Shown here piece by piece: positions 17,813-27,496 of a stretch of 56,152 nt of DNA. Under the pieces are notes generated by a model. The model did not search any database. It was not told the origin of the DNA and was given only the letters and a program-made list of their open reading frames with translations. Source of the stretch: Planctomycetota bacterium. Its GTDB lineage: Bacteria; Planctomycetota; UBA1135; GCA-002686595. The stretch spans positions 1 to 56,152 of the forward strand of contig JAEUHY010000021.1 in NCBI GenBank assembly GCA_016795325.1, in the 5' to 3' direction. Made by a program: the position numbers and the translations under genes. Numbering within the stretch: position 1 is the first letter of the stretch; every line of letters begins with the position of its first letter.

Positions 17813-18829
17813 TCACTCGGCGAAGAGCCAGCGCTGCGTCAGGGAGTGGATGGCGGCTGGACGGGCCATGCCGACCGGACCGCCGTCGGCGCCGTTCGCA
17901 CCGCGCGGATCCGAGGGCGCATGGTCGGCGAGCAAACGCGAGAGGTAGTCGCGCTGCTGCGCGTCGGCGCCGGGCCAGGCACGATCGATGTGCGGTATGG
18001 CCAACGGCCCCAGGTCGTACAGCACATCGAACGCTAGCGCCGCGTCCTGGGCGATGTCGTTGTCGCGCATGTGCTCCGTCAGCAGTTCGCGCGCCGCGAA
18101 GCTGAACTTGCTCCCACCGTCGAGTGCGAGCAGGGCCGCCACGGCAAGTTCCTCCTGGAGCTTCGCGCGCTCACCGGTGCGCCGCGACCACGCCATCTCC
18201 AGCGCGTTGCGGGCCTGGTCGCAGTTCCTGTGCAGCCAGGAGGCTGCGGCGCTCGCGTTCGACGCCGACGTGAAGCACCGACCGCCCGGCGCAAGCCAGC
18301 TTGGCGGAGTGCGCGGAAGCGGGAGGTCGTCGGGGGCGAGTTCGGCGACGTAGCGTTCGGCGGCCCAGGCGACTTGTGTCGAACGCGGCTGCACGGACAA
18401 GAGGTACAGCGCCAACTTGCGCTGCTGTTCGTCCTGGGACTCGACCACGGCGCACAAGGGTCCGAACGCTTGGTCGGGCGCTCTCCCCAACTCGTACAGT
18501 GCGCGAGTCGCGTTGCCTGCGAGCGTGTCGTCGCGCAGGTCCTCGATCCAACGTGCGATCTGGTCGGCGTCCGGCGCTGCACGTCGCGCCGCCGCCGCGG
18601 CTCGCTCCAGCGCTTCCTCGGGCGTCGCGCCTTCCACGGATGCGGGCTCGCGCAGCGTTTCGTCGCGTGGCGCGTCGACCTGCGGCGCGCGTTCGTCTCG
18701 CTCCACAGAGCGAGGCCGCCCGGCGTAGGCGACGTCGCCGCCCGCCGCTCCGCACGCTCCGCGCAGCGCCACGGCGAGCACCGCGAGCGCTGCGACGCCC
18801 GCGACAGCGAGCGTGTGTTGCGAGCGCAT
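17813..18829 (-). CDS. Exported helical-repeat protein of unknown function
   Basis: A protein of 338 residues with a signal sequence or N-terminal membrane helix (MRSQHTLAVAGVAALAVLAVALRG). A charged low-complexity linker runs to about 85. Residues about 90-335 are made of short amphipathic helices (IARWIEDLRDDTLAGNATRAL, KLALYLLSVQPRS, QEELAVAALLALD, AQDAALAFDVLYDLG), which look HEAT/ARM-like. I do not recognise a family. Convergent with the GMC gene, 12 bases from its stop, and 6 bases downstream of the CpeT-like gene on the same strand, so the two minus-strand genes probably form an operon. Confidence 0.75.
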   Translation of the reverse strand: MRSQHTLAVAGVAALAVLAVALRGACGAAGGDVAYAGRPRSVERDERAPQVDAPRDETLREPASVEGATPEEALERAAAAARRAAPDADQIARWIEDLRDDTLAGNATRALYELGRAPDQAFGPLCAVVESQDEQQRKLALYLLSVQPRSTQVAWAAERYVAELAPDDLPLPRTPPSWLAPGGRCFTSASNASAAASWLHRNCDQARNALEMAWSRRTGERAKLQEELAVAALLALDGGSKFSFAARELLTEHMRDNDIAQDAALAFDVLYDLGPLAIPHIDRAWPGADAQQRDYLSRLLADHAPSDPRGANGADGGPVGMARPAAIHSLTQRWLFAE

Positions 18830-18835
18830 CGCGCG

Positions 18836-19495
18836 CTACTCGAGCGGCGGCCGCTCGGAGACCTTCATGAAGCGGTAGGGGCCGGCCTTCGAGCCCCACA
18901 CTTGTTCGCCGTTCTCGGCGTAGCCGCGGTCCCAGGTTTCGATGGACTGCGAACGCACGAAGGCTTCGCTCGTCGCGTACTTCGCGCCGCCGAGCTCGCT
19001 CGGGCAATCCGTTCCGCTCGTCGAACCTTCGAAGCGGCCGGCGTTGCGGCGCAGCGTGATCGCGCAGCCCGTGCGCGGCGTGAGCGCGCCGGGGGAGAGT
19101 TTGGCGAAGGCCTCGGGGCGCTTCCACGCGCCGGCGAACTCGAGCGCCTCGCCCGGCAGCGTGAACACCTCGCTCACGATGCTGCCATCCGCGTTCTGGC
19201 TGAGGTGGTACACCCGCTGGCGGTAGGGGCGCTCCGCCGCGGTCGCGACCGCTTGTTCGACGTACAGCCACGCGCCGTCGTCGCGCTCGCGCCAGATCGG
19301 AACCATCACGAGGCGGATGTCGAGGAACTCGCCGGGGCGTTCGACGCTCTGTGCGTTGCTCGAAAACGTGCCGCTCATCCAACGCGTCAGCTCGGCGACA
19401 TCGTTGGGCAGCGGCTCGACCGCGGCGCAGCCGCCGAGCAGAGCGAGGGAGGACAGGGCCGAAGCGGTCACGAAGCGGGTGCGGAAGTTGGGCAT
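18836..19495 (-). CDS. CpeT/CpcT-like lipoprotein
   Basis: A protein of 219 residues from the ATG before PNFRTRF; a GTG 21 bases upstream is also possible. The lipobox LALLGGC puts the lipidated Cys near residue 30. The rest matches the CpcT/CpeT chromophore-lyase family: DVAELTRWMSGTFSSNAQS, FLDIRLVMVPIWRERDDGAWLYVEQA, PYRQRVYHL, and a C-terminal WGSKAGPYRFMKV. In cyanobacteria these attach bilins to phycobiliproteins; nothing here suggests phototrophy. Family members in heterotrophs have no established role, and a lipid- or bilin-binding barrel on the periplasmic side is a guess. Likely operon with the following helical protein gene. Confidence 0.75.
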   Translation of the reverse strand: MPNFRTRFVTASALSSLALLGGCAAVEPLPNDVAELTRWMSGTFSSNAQSVERPGEFLDIRLVMVPIWRERDDGAWLYVEQAVATAAERPYRQRVYHLSQNADGSIVSEVFTLPGEALEFAGAWKRPEAFAKLSPGALTPRTGCAITLRRNAGRFEGSTSGTDCPSELGGAKYATSEAFVRSQSIETWDRGYAENGEQVWGSKAGPYRFMKVSERPPLE

Positions 19496-19633
19496 GGCGC
19501 GGAGTGTAGTTCGCACCGGTCGCCTTCCGCCGTGGCCGCGAGTTTTTGCGGCGCCGCGCTCTCGTTGGATCGGCGCCCCACGTAGTCGCGCGCCACCCGA
19601 CCCGCCCTTGCCCCCGCACTCGGTGCGCGTTCC

Positions 19634-21193
19634 ATGCCCTCACGGTCTCCCGTTTTGTTCACGTTCGCCGCTGTGCTCGGCGCCATCGTGCTGTGGCTCG
19701 CGCCCTGTTCGCCACGCGCGGAACCGCCGGCTGCAACCGCTCGAGCTGCGGTCGGCGCGCCCCAACCAGCGCCGCCGTCGGTTCTCGCGCCGGAACTCGC
19801 CCGCGACACCACGGTCGAGCGGCGTGAGCTCCCGCCCCGCGTCGACGCGGCGGAGCAGCCGCAGCCTGCCGCGCCGCGTAACGAAGCGCCGCACCTGGCG
19901 GGCAGCGTGGAACTCCACCTCGAAGTCACCGACTCGCACGGAGGACCACTCGACGCCGTGGTGAGCGCGAGTCTTTCGCGCTCGCACCGCGTGGAGCACT
20001 TCACCGAGCGCGATGGCGCGCCGTGGTTGCCCAAGCACCCCGAACTCGTGTGGGGCGAGCCGTTCAAGAGCGAGGCGGCCGGCGTGATGGGCCACATGCG
20101 AGGTTCGGTCGAAGCTCGTCCGCCTGCCAACTCGGGCGGTCCGCACGTTGTCCCGCTCGACACATTGTTCGCTCGCGCGCTGGAGAAGTCGAATCTCACG
20201 ACCAAGCTCCAACCGCTGCCGCTGGAGTTGATGGTCGCGCGCGTTGGATTCGAGCGGCCGCACCACTACGGGCTCGTGCTCGCGATCGACCCCAGTGAGT
20301 TGCGTCCCGAACGCCCGCTTGTGCTGCACGCGTCGCTGCAGTTGCCGACTTCGTGCGAGGTGACCGGTCGTGTTCGTGCGCCTGCTGGGGAACGAACGCA
20401 CCTGCGCGCCGCCCTGTTCGCGTGGGACGGCGTCGAACCCGGACCGGTGGCGCTTGCGATGGTGAGTGCGCACGACGAGCAGGGTTCGTTCGGGTTGGAG
20501 TTGGGCTGCACAAGCGCGCATGTCGTTGTGCTGTTCGCCGATGGGTTGCGGCCGCACTCGCGGATTCTTCCGACGGGGTTTAGCGGTGACTTGGGACTCG
20601 TCGTGCTCGAGCGCGGCGAGAGCATCAGTGGACGCGCGGACCTCGACGGGGCCGGTGTACGCGCGCTCGTTCGCGCGGAATTTGCGCGTCCTGGAGTCGG
20701 CGCGCTTCGCCCTCTCGTGGGCGGCTGGGTGCGTTGGACGCCCGCGGGCTTCGAGTGGGACCGGCTCTCGACCTCGACGGACGCCGAGGGCGCGTTTGAG
20801 TTCGGCGGCCTGGCGCAGGCGCGCTACGCCGTCGCGCTCGGAGGCGTCAGCGGCGCGTACTCCAGCGATGCGGGCGCACGCGAGTTCGACGCGCCGGCGC
20901 GCGGCTTGGTGCTGAGCCCCTCGTTGTGTCGCGTGCGGCTCCAGTTGTTCCTGGAGGGTGTTCCGGCGGCCGACTCAAGCTTCGAGATCCTCGACCACGG
21001 TCCATCGGGCGCCGTGCAGGCCTCGCGCCGCACCGACTCCAACGGCGAGGCCGTGCTGTGGCTGGATCCGTCGCGGGCCGTGAAGGTCCGCTTCTGGCTG
21101 GGTGCAAGCGAAGGCTCGAAACCGGTCGGACTCGAGCGCACGGTCGAATGCAGCGCGCTCGGAAGTGCGGCGCCAGTACGGGTCGACTTCTGA
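19634..21193 (+). CDS. Membrane-anchored beta-sandwich (carboxypeptidase-regulatory-like) protein
   Basis: A protein of 519 residues. Residues 7-25 (VLFTFAAVLGAIVLWLAPC) are a signal anchor, followed by a Pro/Ala linker to about 85. The rest is beta-rich with several domain starts: SVELHLEVTDSHGGPLDAVV, SCEVTGRVRAPAGE, ESISGRADLDG, and STSTDAEGAFEFGGLAQARYAV, the last being the D-x-x-G-x-F-x-F-x-x-L signature of carboxypeptidase-regulatory/CarboxypepD_reg folds. The domain is extracytoplasmic and may bind partners or glycans; no catalytic residues are seen. It precedes the sigma factor gene on the same strand and has the same architecture as the two proteins after the kinase. Confidence 0.75.
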   Translation: MPSRSPVLFTFAAVLGAIVLWLAPCSPRAEPPAATARAAVGAPQPAPPSVLAPELARDTTVERRELPPRVDAAEQPQPAAPRNEAPHLAGSVELHLEVTDSHGGPLDAVVSASLSRSHRVEHFTERDGAPWLPKHPELVWGEPFKSEAAGVMGHMRGSVEARPPANSGGPHVVPLDTLFARALEKSNLTTKLQPLPLELMVARVGFERPHHYGLVLAIDPSELRPERPLVLHASLQLPTSCEVTGRVRAPAGERTHLRAALFAWDGVEPGPVALAMVSAHDEQGSFGLELGCTSAHVVVLFADGLRPHSRILPTGFSGDLGLVVLERGESISGRADLDGAGVRALVRAEFARPGVGALRPLVGGWVRWTPAGFEWDRLSTSTDAEGAFEFGGLAQARYAVALGGVSGAYSSDAGAREFDAPARGLVLSPSLCRVRLQLFLEGVPAADSSFEILDHGPSGAVQASRRTDSNGEAVLWLDPSRAVKVRFWLGASEGSKPVGLERTVECSALGSAAPVRVDF

Positions 21194-21203
21194 CGCGAGC
21201 GAC

Positions 21204-21260
21204 GCCGTACCGCCAAACCGCGCGCAGGTGGCGGACTCGATCCTGGCGCCGTACCGCCAA
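21204..21260 (+). repeat. 13-bp direct repeat upstream of the ECF sigma gene
   Basis: GCCGTACCGCCAA occurs at 21204-21216 and again at 21248-21260, a spacing of 44 bp, close to four helical turns. Both copies lie in the 122-bp gap before the sigma factor gene. It could be a pair of regulator or promoter sites; nothing else supports this. Confidence 0.4.
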
Positions 21261-21315
21261 CTGACGGACCTGTGCCCGCGCTCCGCAGCGCTGAACGCCT
21301 GCTACGCTCGTCGGC

Positions 21316-22047
21316 GTGACCGCGTTCGACGCTCGCCGCCCGGTGTTCCACTCCACACGTTGGAGCGTAGTGGCCCGCGCCCACGGTCCGCGCGGCGACG
21401 AAGCACGCGAAGCGCTCGGCCAACTCTTCGAGACCTACTCCTATCCGCTGTACGCGTTCGCGCGTCGCCGAGGATTGTCGAGCGAAGAGGCTGAAGACGC
21501 CGTGCACGAGTTGTTCGCACGCGCGCTCGAAAAGGGCGCGCTCGCCGGCGCGGATCCGGCGCGCGGACGCTTTCGAACCTACCTGCTCACGGCCTTCGAG
21601 CACGCGCTTGCGAATCGGCGCCGCTGGTGGAACGCGCTGAAGCGCGGCGGAGGAAAAACGCTCGTTGCGCTCGACGCACAGAGCGCAGAGGAGCGCTACG
21701 CCAGCGAGCCGGCCGGCGGCGACGATCCGCGCGCGCTGTACGAGGCGGCCTGGGCGCGTGCGTTGCTCGCGAAGGTGTTCGAGACGTTGCGCGGCGAGTA
21801 CGAGCAGCGCGGCGAGGGCGCGGTGTTCGAGCGCCTGCGCTCGCACCTGCTCGAGGCGGGCGAGCCGGCGAGCATGGAGCAGCTGGCGCAGGAACTCGGC
21901 AAGTCCGTCGAGGCCGTCAAGGTCGGGCTGCATCGCCTGCGCAAGCGCTTTCGCGCGGCGCTCGAGGAGGAGGTCGGGCAGACGCTCGACGACCCCGGGC
22001 AGCTCGAGGACGAGCTGCGCGCACTTTTCGAGGCGCTGGGGCGGTAA
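21316..22047 (+). CDS. ECF-type RNA polymerase sigma factor, planctomycete kinase-associated type
   Basis: A protein of 243 residues with GTG start. The N-terminus has STRWSVVARA, a hallmark of planctomycete ECF factors. Region 2 is seen as ALGQLFETYSYPLYAFARRRG followed by SSEEAEDAVHELFARAL. Region 4 carries the helix-turn-helix SMEQLAQELGKSVEAVKVGL then HRLRKRFRAALEEEVGQTL. It is longer than simple ECF factors because of the spacer between the regions. No anti-sigma gene is adjacent; the Ser/Thr kinase gene 129 bases downstream is the likely controller, as known for planctomycete ECF groups linked to kinases. Confidence 0.92.
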   Translation: MTAFDARRPVFHSTRWSVVARAHGPRGDEAREALGQLFETYSYPLYAFARRRGLSSEEAEDAVHELFARALEKGALAGADPARGRFRTYLLTAFEHALANRRRWWNALKRGGGKTLVALDAQSAEERYASEPAGGDDPRALYEAAWARALLAKVFETLRGEYEQRGEGAVFERLRSHLLEAGEPASMEQLAQELGKSVEAVKVGLHRLRKRFRAALEEEVGQTLDDPGQLEDELRALFEALGR

Positions 22048-22176
22048 CTCCGCGTTGCGGAGCGTGCAGCTGGTGTTTGGCCACGATCGGATCCGCCGCC
22101 GTCGCGCCCTTGCGGCCGCGGCGCGGTCGGTTGCGAGCGTCGGCGGAGGACTGGATTCTGGCCCGGCACACCTGCG

Positions 22177-23451
<1,275 letters not shown>

Positions 23452-23463
23452 TCCACGAGGCGC

Positions 23464-23700
23464 GTGTCCATGTCCGACTCCAATCCGCAGTCCAAGTCCA
23501 ACTTCGTCGCCTGGTTCGCGATTGGTTGCGGCGTGGTGATCCTCTTGGCCGTGGCGTTCCTGCTGTTCGGCGGAATGTTCTTCAGCGTTGGAACTTCCTC
23601 GACCGGGGCGCCCACGACGCCGGTTCCCACGGCGCCGGCGCCCGCGCCTACCGCCGTCCCGACGCCTGAGCCGGCGCCCGCGGGCGGCGAACAACGCTGA
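23464..23700 (+). CDS. Small membrane protein with Pro/Thr-rich tail
   Basis: A protein of 78 residues from GTG, or 76 from the ATG two codons later (23470). Residues about 14-40 form one membrane helix (FVAWFAIGCGVVILLAVAFL), followed by a tail of Pro, Ala and Thr. It starts 12 bases after the kinase stop, so it is probably cotranscribed and could be a kinase partner or substrate. No family recognised. Confidence 0.7.
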   Translation: MSMSDSNPQSKSNFVAWFAIGCGVVILLAVAFLLFGGMFFSVGTSSTGAPTTPVPTAPAPAPTAVPTPEPAPAGGEQR

Positions 23701-23786
23701 ATTCGCTGCACAATCCCGCACATGTCGCGGAGCGTGCTGGGGGATGGAGACGAGGCGCGGCGGAGTGCGACTAAGCTCTGCCGTCG

Positions 23787-25541
23787 ATGAGGACGTCGCA
23801 CGCAGCTCCGCAGCACCGTGTTGCGAAGCGTTGGCTGCTCGTGATGGTGCTTCTCGTCGCCGTCGTCACGGCGTGGGTGGTGTGGCGGCCGCGCGAGAGT
23901 GCGCGGGACGCGCGCCGCGAAGACGTGCGCGAGCGCGACTCGCGGGCGACGGCCGCGGCGCTCGCGGCGCCGACTCTCGCTGATGTCGCGAACGACGCTG
24001 CGTCTGAGATGGCTCAGGCGCCGTTTGCCGAGCGCGCCCCGGTCAGCTCGCAGCGTGTGTGGCGGCTGCGCGGAAGGCTCGAGCTCGTCGACTTCGCGGG
24101 CGCACCGTTGCCACCCGAGGCCGGGGAGCTCGAGATCGTCGGCTGGACGCCGCGCCGCTCCGAGCGCGTCACGACCGCGGTCGACGCGCAGGGGCGTTGG
24201 ACGGCGGAGCTGGAGTTCTCCGCGGCCGTGCGCGACGTCTCGATCGGCGAAGTGCGGCTGCAGCGCGGCAACTCGACCGAGTTGCTCGAGCCGCGCGGCC
24301 GCATGTACCCGCCGGAGAGCGGCGAACTCAGCGTGCGCTGCCGAGTGTGGCCACGCAGCGCGCTGCGCGTGGTGGATCGGACTACGCGCGAGGACCTGCA
24401 CGACGTGTACTTGCAGGCGAACTTGGACTCGGGCTTTTCCGATCCGCTCGACGCCCGGGGCGGACCGTGGCTCGAGTCGCCTCAGCGTTCGCGCGAGCTG
24501 AGCATCGCCGACGGTCTCAGCTCTCCGATCGATTTGTCGTCCCTCGCCGCTCGTATCGAGGAGTTGGGCGCCACCAAGGTCCGAGTCGTGGCGCGAGGAT
24601 ACGAGTGGAGTTCGTTCGACGTCGCCTCGGCGCTTGCGTCCTTCGTCACGCTCGAACTGCGGGAAGCCGGCGAGCTGGTGCTGGCGCTGAGTGGCTCCGA
24701 CGCCGAAGACTCCCAAGCGCAGGCGGCCGCGCGCTTGCGCCAGTCGGGTGTGAGCGCCGCGACCGGTGTGTTCGACGAACAGCGCCGCATCGAGTGGAGT
24801 GGTCTGCGTCCTGGTCAGTACGAACTCGAACTGTTTCGGTTGCGCGCCAGACCATCTCCGAGCTCTGCCCGTGTCGACCTGGAAGCGCAGCGGATCGAAC
24901 TGGTGATGTTCGTCGACGTGCGCGCGGGCGAGTCGCAGACGCTGCAGCTGTCCCTCGGTCCACGAGCCGACGAGGTTGCGGTCACCGGAAGGCTCTACGC
25001 GCCGGACACCGAGGACTTCCGCGGTCTGCGCGGTTGGCGCCTGGTCTACCGGACAGCGAGCGGCGAGCTCCGCGCGCGCAGCGTTCAGTCGGAACGCGCC
25101 GACGTTTCTGATCGGCCCGGCTTTGCGCGCTTGGATTGGAGCGCTGTCGCCCCGCGTTCAGGTCCGTTCGAGTTGCAGCTGCGCTCGCCGCCCACTTCGC
25201 TTCTGTACTCGGGCGCCGACGATCCGCGGCTCGTCGCTGGGCTTGAGCTCGCACCGCTCGTCGAACTTCTCGTCACGGTGGTCGACGCGGAGAGCGGCGC
25301 GCGCTTCCCGGCGACCGAGTTCAACCCCCCGATCACGCTGCGGCCGGCCCACGCAGCCAACGACTTGCCCGACGCTGCGCCGCTCGCGTGGAGCGCAGAG
25401 CTCGGCGCGTTCGTCGCCTTCGCGCAGCCCGGGCGTTATGTGCTCGCCTTCCACGACAGGCCAGATCACCCGTCGAGTCGGACGGTCGAACTCAACGCGC
25501 CGCGCACAGAAGTGCAGCTCGCGTTGCGGCTCGGCGAGTGA
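23787..25541 (+). CDS. Membrane-anchored beta-sandwich protein, paralog of the next gene
   Basis: A protein of 584 residues. A membrane helix at about 14-33 (KRWLLVMVLLVAVVTAWVVW) is followed by a charged linker to about 90. The extracytoplasmic part begins VWRLRGRLELVDFAGAPLPP, contains SIADGLSSPIDLSSLAARIE near the middle, and then further beta domains (AVTGRLYAPDTEDF, VELLVTVVDAESGARFPATEF). Each hallmark has a counterpart in the following protein, so the two arose by tandem duplication. No catalytic motif seen. It lies in the same direction as the sigma factor and kinase genes. It may be a surface or periplasmic structural or sensing component; family unnamed to my knowledge. Confidence 0.78.
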   Translation: MRTSHAAPQHRVAKRWLLVMVLLVAVVTAWVVWRPRESARDARREDVRERDSRATAAALAAPTLADVANDAASEMAQAPFAERAPVSSQRVWRLRGRLELVDFAGAPLPPEAGELEIVGWTPRRSERVTTAVDAQGRWTAELEFSAAVRDVSIGEVRLQRGNSTELLEPRGRMYPPESGELSVRCRVWPRSALRVVDRTTREDLHDVYLQANLDSGFSDPLDARGGPWLESPQRSRELSIADGLSSPIDLSSLAARIEELGATKVRVVARGYEWSSFDVASALASFVTLELREAGELVLALSGSDAEDSQAQAAARLRQSGVSAATGVFDEQRRIEWSGLRPGQYELELFRLRARPSPSSARVDLEAQRIELVMFVDVRAGESQTLQLSLGPRADEVAVTGRLYAPDTEDFRGLRGWRLVYRTASGELRARSVQSERADVSDRPGFARLDWSAVAPRSGPFELQLRSPPTSLLYSGADDPRLVAGLELAPLVELLVTVVDAESGARFPATEFNPPITLRPAHAANDLPDAAPLAWSAELGAFVAFAQPGRYVLAFHDRPDHPSSRTVELNAPRTEVQLALRLGE

Positions 25542-25611
25542 CACAGGTCAACGCACGCGCTGACGACGCGGAAGCCGTCACGATCGTGCGGACGGTTACG
25601 CTGCGCAACGC

Positions 25612-27351
25612 ATGAAGCCGACCTCTGCAACCACGCCGCGCACAGCCTCCGTGCGTTGGCTCGCAGCGGCTTCCGTGCTCGTGTGCGCCGTCGCCGCTTG
25701 GATCGCGTGGAGTTCGCGCGACTCAGCGTCTGGCGCCGTCGACGCGCGGAGAGAAAAGCGACGCGCCGAGGCCGGCGACAAAAGTGGGCCGAGCGGCAGT
25801 GGTGCGCCGACGTCCATTTCGACAAGCGCAACGAGCGCGTCGCCGAGCGACGTGTCGGAGCGCTCCGAGCTCTCCGCGCAAAACGCGTGGCGTTTGCGTG
25901 GCTCGCTCGAGCTCGTCGACTGGAACGGCGCGGCGTTGCCGCCGGCGCCGGGCGAACTCGAAGTCGTCGGCTGGACTGCTCGTGGATCGGAACGTGCGAC
26001 CGCGGTCGTCGACGCCGCGGGCCGCTGGTCCGCGCAGGTCGATCTCTCGGCCGGCGTGCGCGACTTCTCGATCGGCGCCGTGCGTGTCGCGCTGTCCGGC
26101 GCGGTGGAACTCGAGGCGCCGCGCGAGCGGATGTATCCGCCCGCGAACGGCGAGCTGACCGTGCGCGCGCGCGTCTGGCCGCGGAACACGCTGCGTGTGC
26201 TCGACGCGGCGACGGGGGAGGACCTGCGCGAGATCCACCTGCAGGCCGATGTGCTCTCGAACCTCGGCGGGCTGCCGGGGAGCTACGACGGCGTGCGGAC
26301 CTCGCCGTCGCAACGGCTCGCGGCGCTGCGCATCGCGGACGGGCTGAGCTCGCCGATCGACTTGGGGCCCTTGCGCGCACGCATCGAAGAACTCGGTGCG
26401 CAGCGTCTGCGGGTCGTCGCGCCCGGGCGAACCTGGCAGGCCTTGCCGGCCGAATTCGGGGAGGCGTGGGTGCACACACGTCGTCTCGAACCGGCGGTCG
26501 AGCTTGTACTCGAACTCGCCGACCCTCGAGCCCTCGACGAAGGGCTGACGCTGGTCGCGCGCCTGCTGAGCGGCGATTCTCCTTCGGCGCTCGGCGCGTT
26601 CGACGAAAACGCGCGCATCGATTGGCCTGGGCTCGAGCCGCGCAGCTACCGAATCGAAGTCTCCGCGGCGCCGTCGTCGGCGTGGAGCGCGACGGGCCGC
26701 CTCGCCTGGGGCGATTTGAAGCCGCTGCTCAGCACTTCGATCGAGCTGCGCGCGGGGGAGCGCCGCGCTGTGCGCGTCACGCTTGGACCCGACGAGTTCG
26801 AGTTGGAACTCGCGGGGCGCATCTACGTGCCGAGCGCCCTGGAGCTGCTCGAGCGCGCCGACGTGCGTCTGCTGTTCGCCGGGCCCTCGGGCGAAGCTCG
26901 AGCGCGCAGCGTGGTGCTCCTTCGAAGCCGTGAGGACGATCGACGCGGCGCAGAGTGCATCGAGTGGCGCGGGATCGGACCGCGCCGAGGGGCGTTTGCC
27001 GTCGAGCTCAGCGAGCCGCGCGCCTGGATCGAATACGACGGCGCGCACGACGCGCGCCTCGCGAACGGTGTCGAGCTCGGTGAGCTCGCTGATGTCTCGC
27101 TCGAGTTCGTGAGCGCTGCTCAGGGCGAGAACTTCGACTCGCGCCGGGTCGAACTCGCGCCGGCGGGCGCTCTGGGCGACCTGGCGCGCTTGTCGGCTCT
27201 CACCTGGGATGCTGGGCGCCGACGTTTCGTCGGGCGCGTGGCGCCGGGGCGGTATCGCGTGAGCACGACGCCGATGTTCGCGTCGCAGCGCGACTTCAAG
27301 CACGAGGTCGACGTGCGCGGACCGCTCAGCGAGCTGCGGCTGGTCGAGTGA
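25612..27351 (+). CDS. Membrane-anchored beta-sandwich protein, paralog of the previous gene
   Basis: A protein of 579 residues. A membrane helix at about 14-33 (VRWLAAASVLVCAVAAWIAW) and a low-complexity linker precede AWRLRGSLELVDWNGAALPP, GELEVVGWTARGSERAT, RERMYPPANGELTVRARVWP and RIADGLSSPIDLGPLRARIE, all nearly the same as in the previous protein. Similarity weakens in the C-terminal 200 residues (GRIYVPSALELLERADVRLL against GRLYAPDTEDFRGLRGWRLV). No enzyme motif seen. It ends the plus-strand block that starts with the anchored protein before the sigma factor, and is followed by a terminator hairpin. Confidence 0.78.
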   Translation: MKPTSATTPRTASVRWLAAASVLVCAVAAWIAWSSRDSASGAVDARREKRRAEAGDKSGPSGSGAPTSISTSATSASPSDVSERSELSAQNAWRLRGSLELVDWNGAALPPAPGELEVVGWTARGSERATAVVDAAGRWSAQVDLSAGVRDFSIGAVRVALSGAVELEAPRERMYPPANGELTVRARVWPRNTLRVLDAATGEDLREIHLQADVLSNLGGLPGSYDGVRTSPSQRLAALRIADGLSSPIDLGPLRARIEELGAQRLRVVAPGRTWQALPAEFGEAWVHTRRLEPAVELVLELADPRALDEGLTLVARLLSGDSPSALGAFDENARIDWPGLEPRSYRIEVSAAPSSAWSATGRLAWGDLKPLLSTSIELRAGERRAVRVTLGPDEFELELAGRIYVPSALELLERADVRLLFAGPSGEARARSVVLLRSREDDRRGAECIEWRGIGPRRGAFAVELSEPRAWIEYDGAHDARLANGVELGELADVSLEFVSAAQGENFDSRRVELAPAGALGDLARLSALTWDAGRRRFVGRVAPGRYRVSTTPMFASQRDFKHEVDVRGPLSELRLVE

Positions 27352-27364
27352 CGCCGCAAACGTG

Positions 27365-27398
27365 CGAGGCCGCAACGCGTGTTGGCGTTGCGGCCTCG
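27365..27398. terminator. Bidirectional hairpin between convergent genes
   Basis: CGAGGCCGCAACGC pairs perfectly with GCGTTGCGGCCTCG around a six-base loop, 13 bases after the stop of the plus-strand gene and downstream of the minus-strand MsrB-MsrA gene. Confidence 0.75.
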
Positions 27399-27414
27399 TG
27401 AGGTTCGTCGCGCG

Positions 27415-27496
27415 GTCAATCGCGCAGCTGTACTTGTCCCTGCGCGGGTCAGTCGCGCAGCTGTACTTGTCCTCGCGCGGGTCAGTCGCGCAAGTA
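27415..27496. repeat. 33-bp direct repeats at the 3' end of the msrBA gene
   Basis: GTCA(A/G)TCGCGCAGCTGTACT recurs at 27415 and 27448, a period of 33 bp. A third, partial copy starts at 27481 and contains the TGA stop and last codons of the minus-strand MsrB-MsrA gene. The extra copies look like tandem duplications that began at the gene end. Confidence 0.75.

Noticed and set aside
27415..27496. Short direct repeats considered as a CRISPR array
   Set aside because: Units are contiguous without spacers, and the third unit is part of a gene end.
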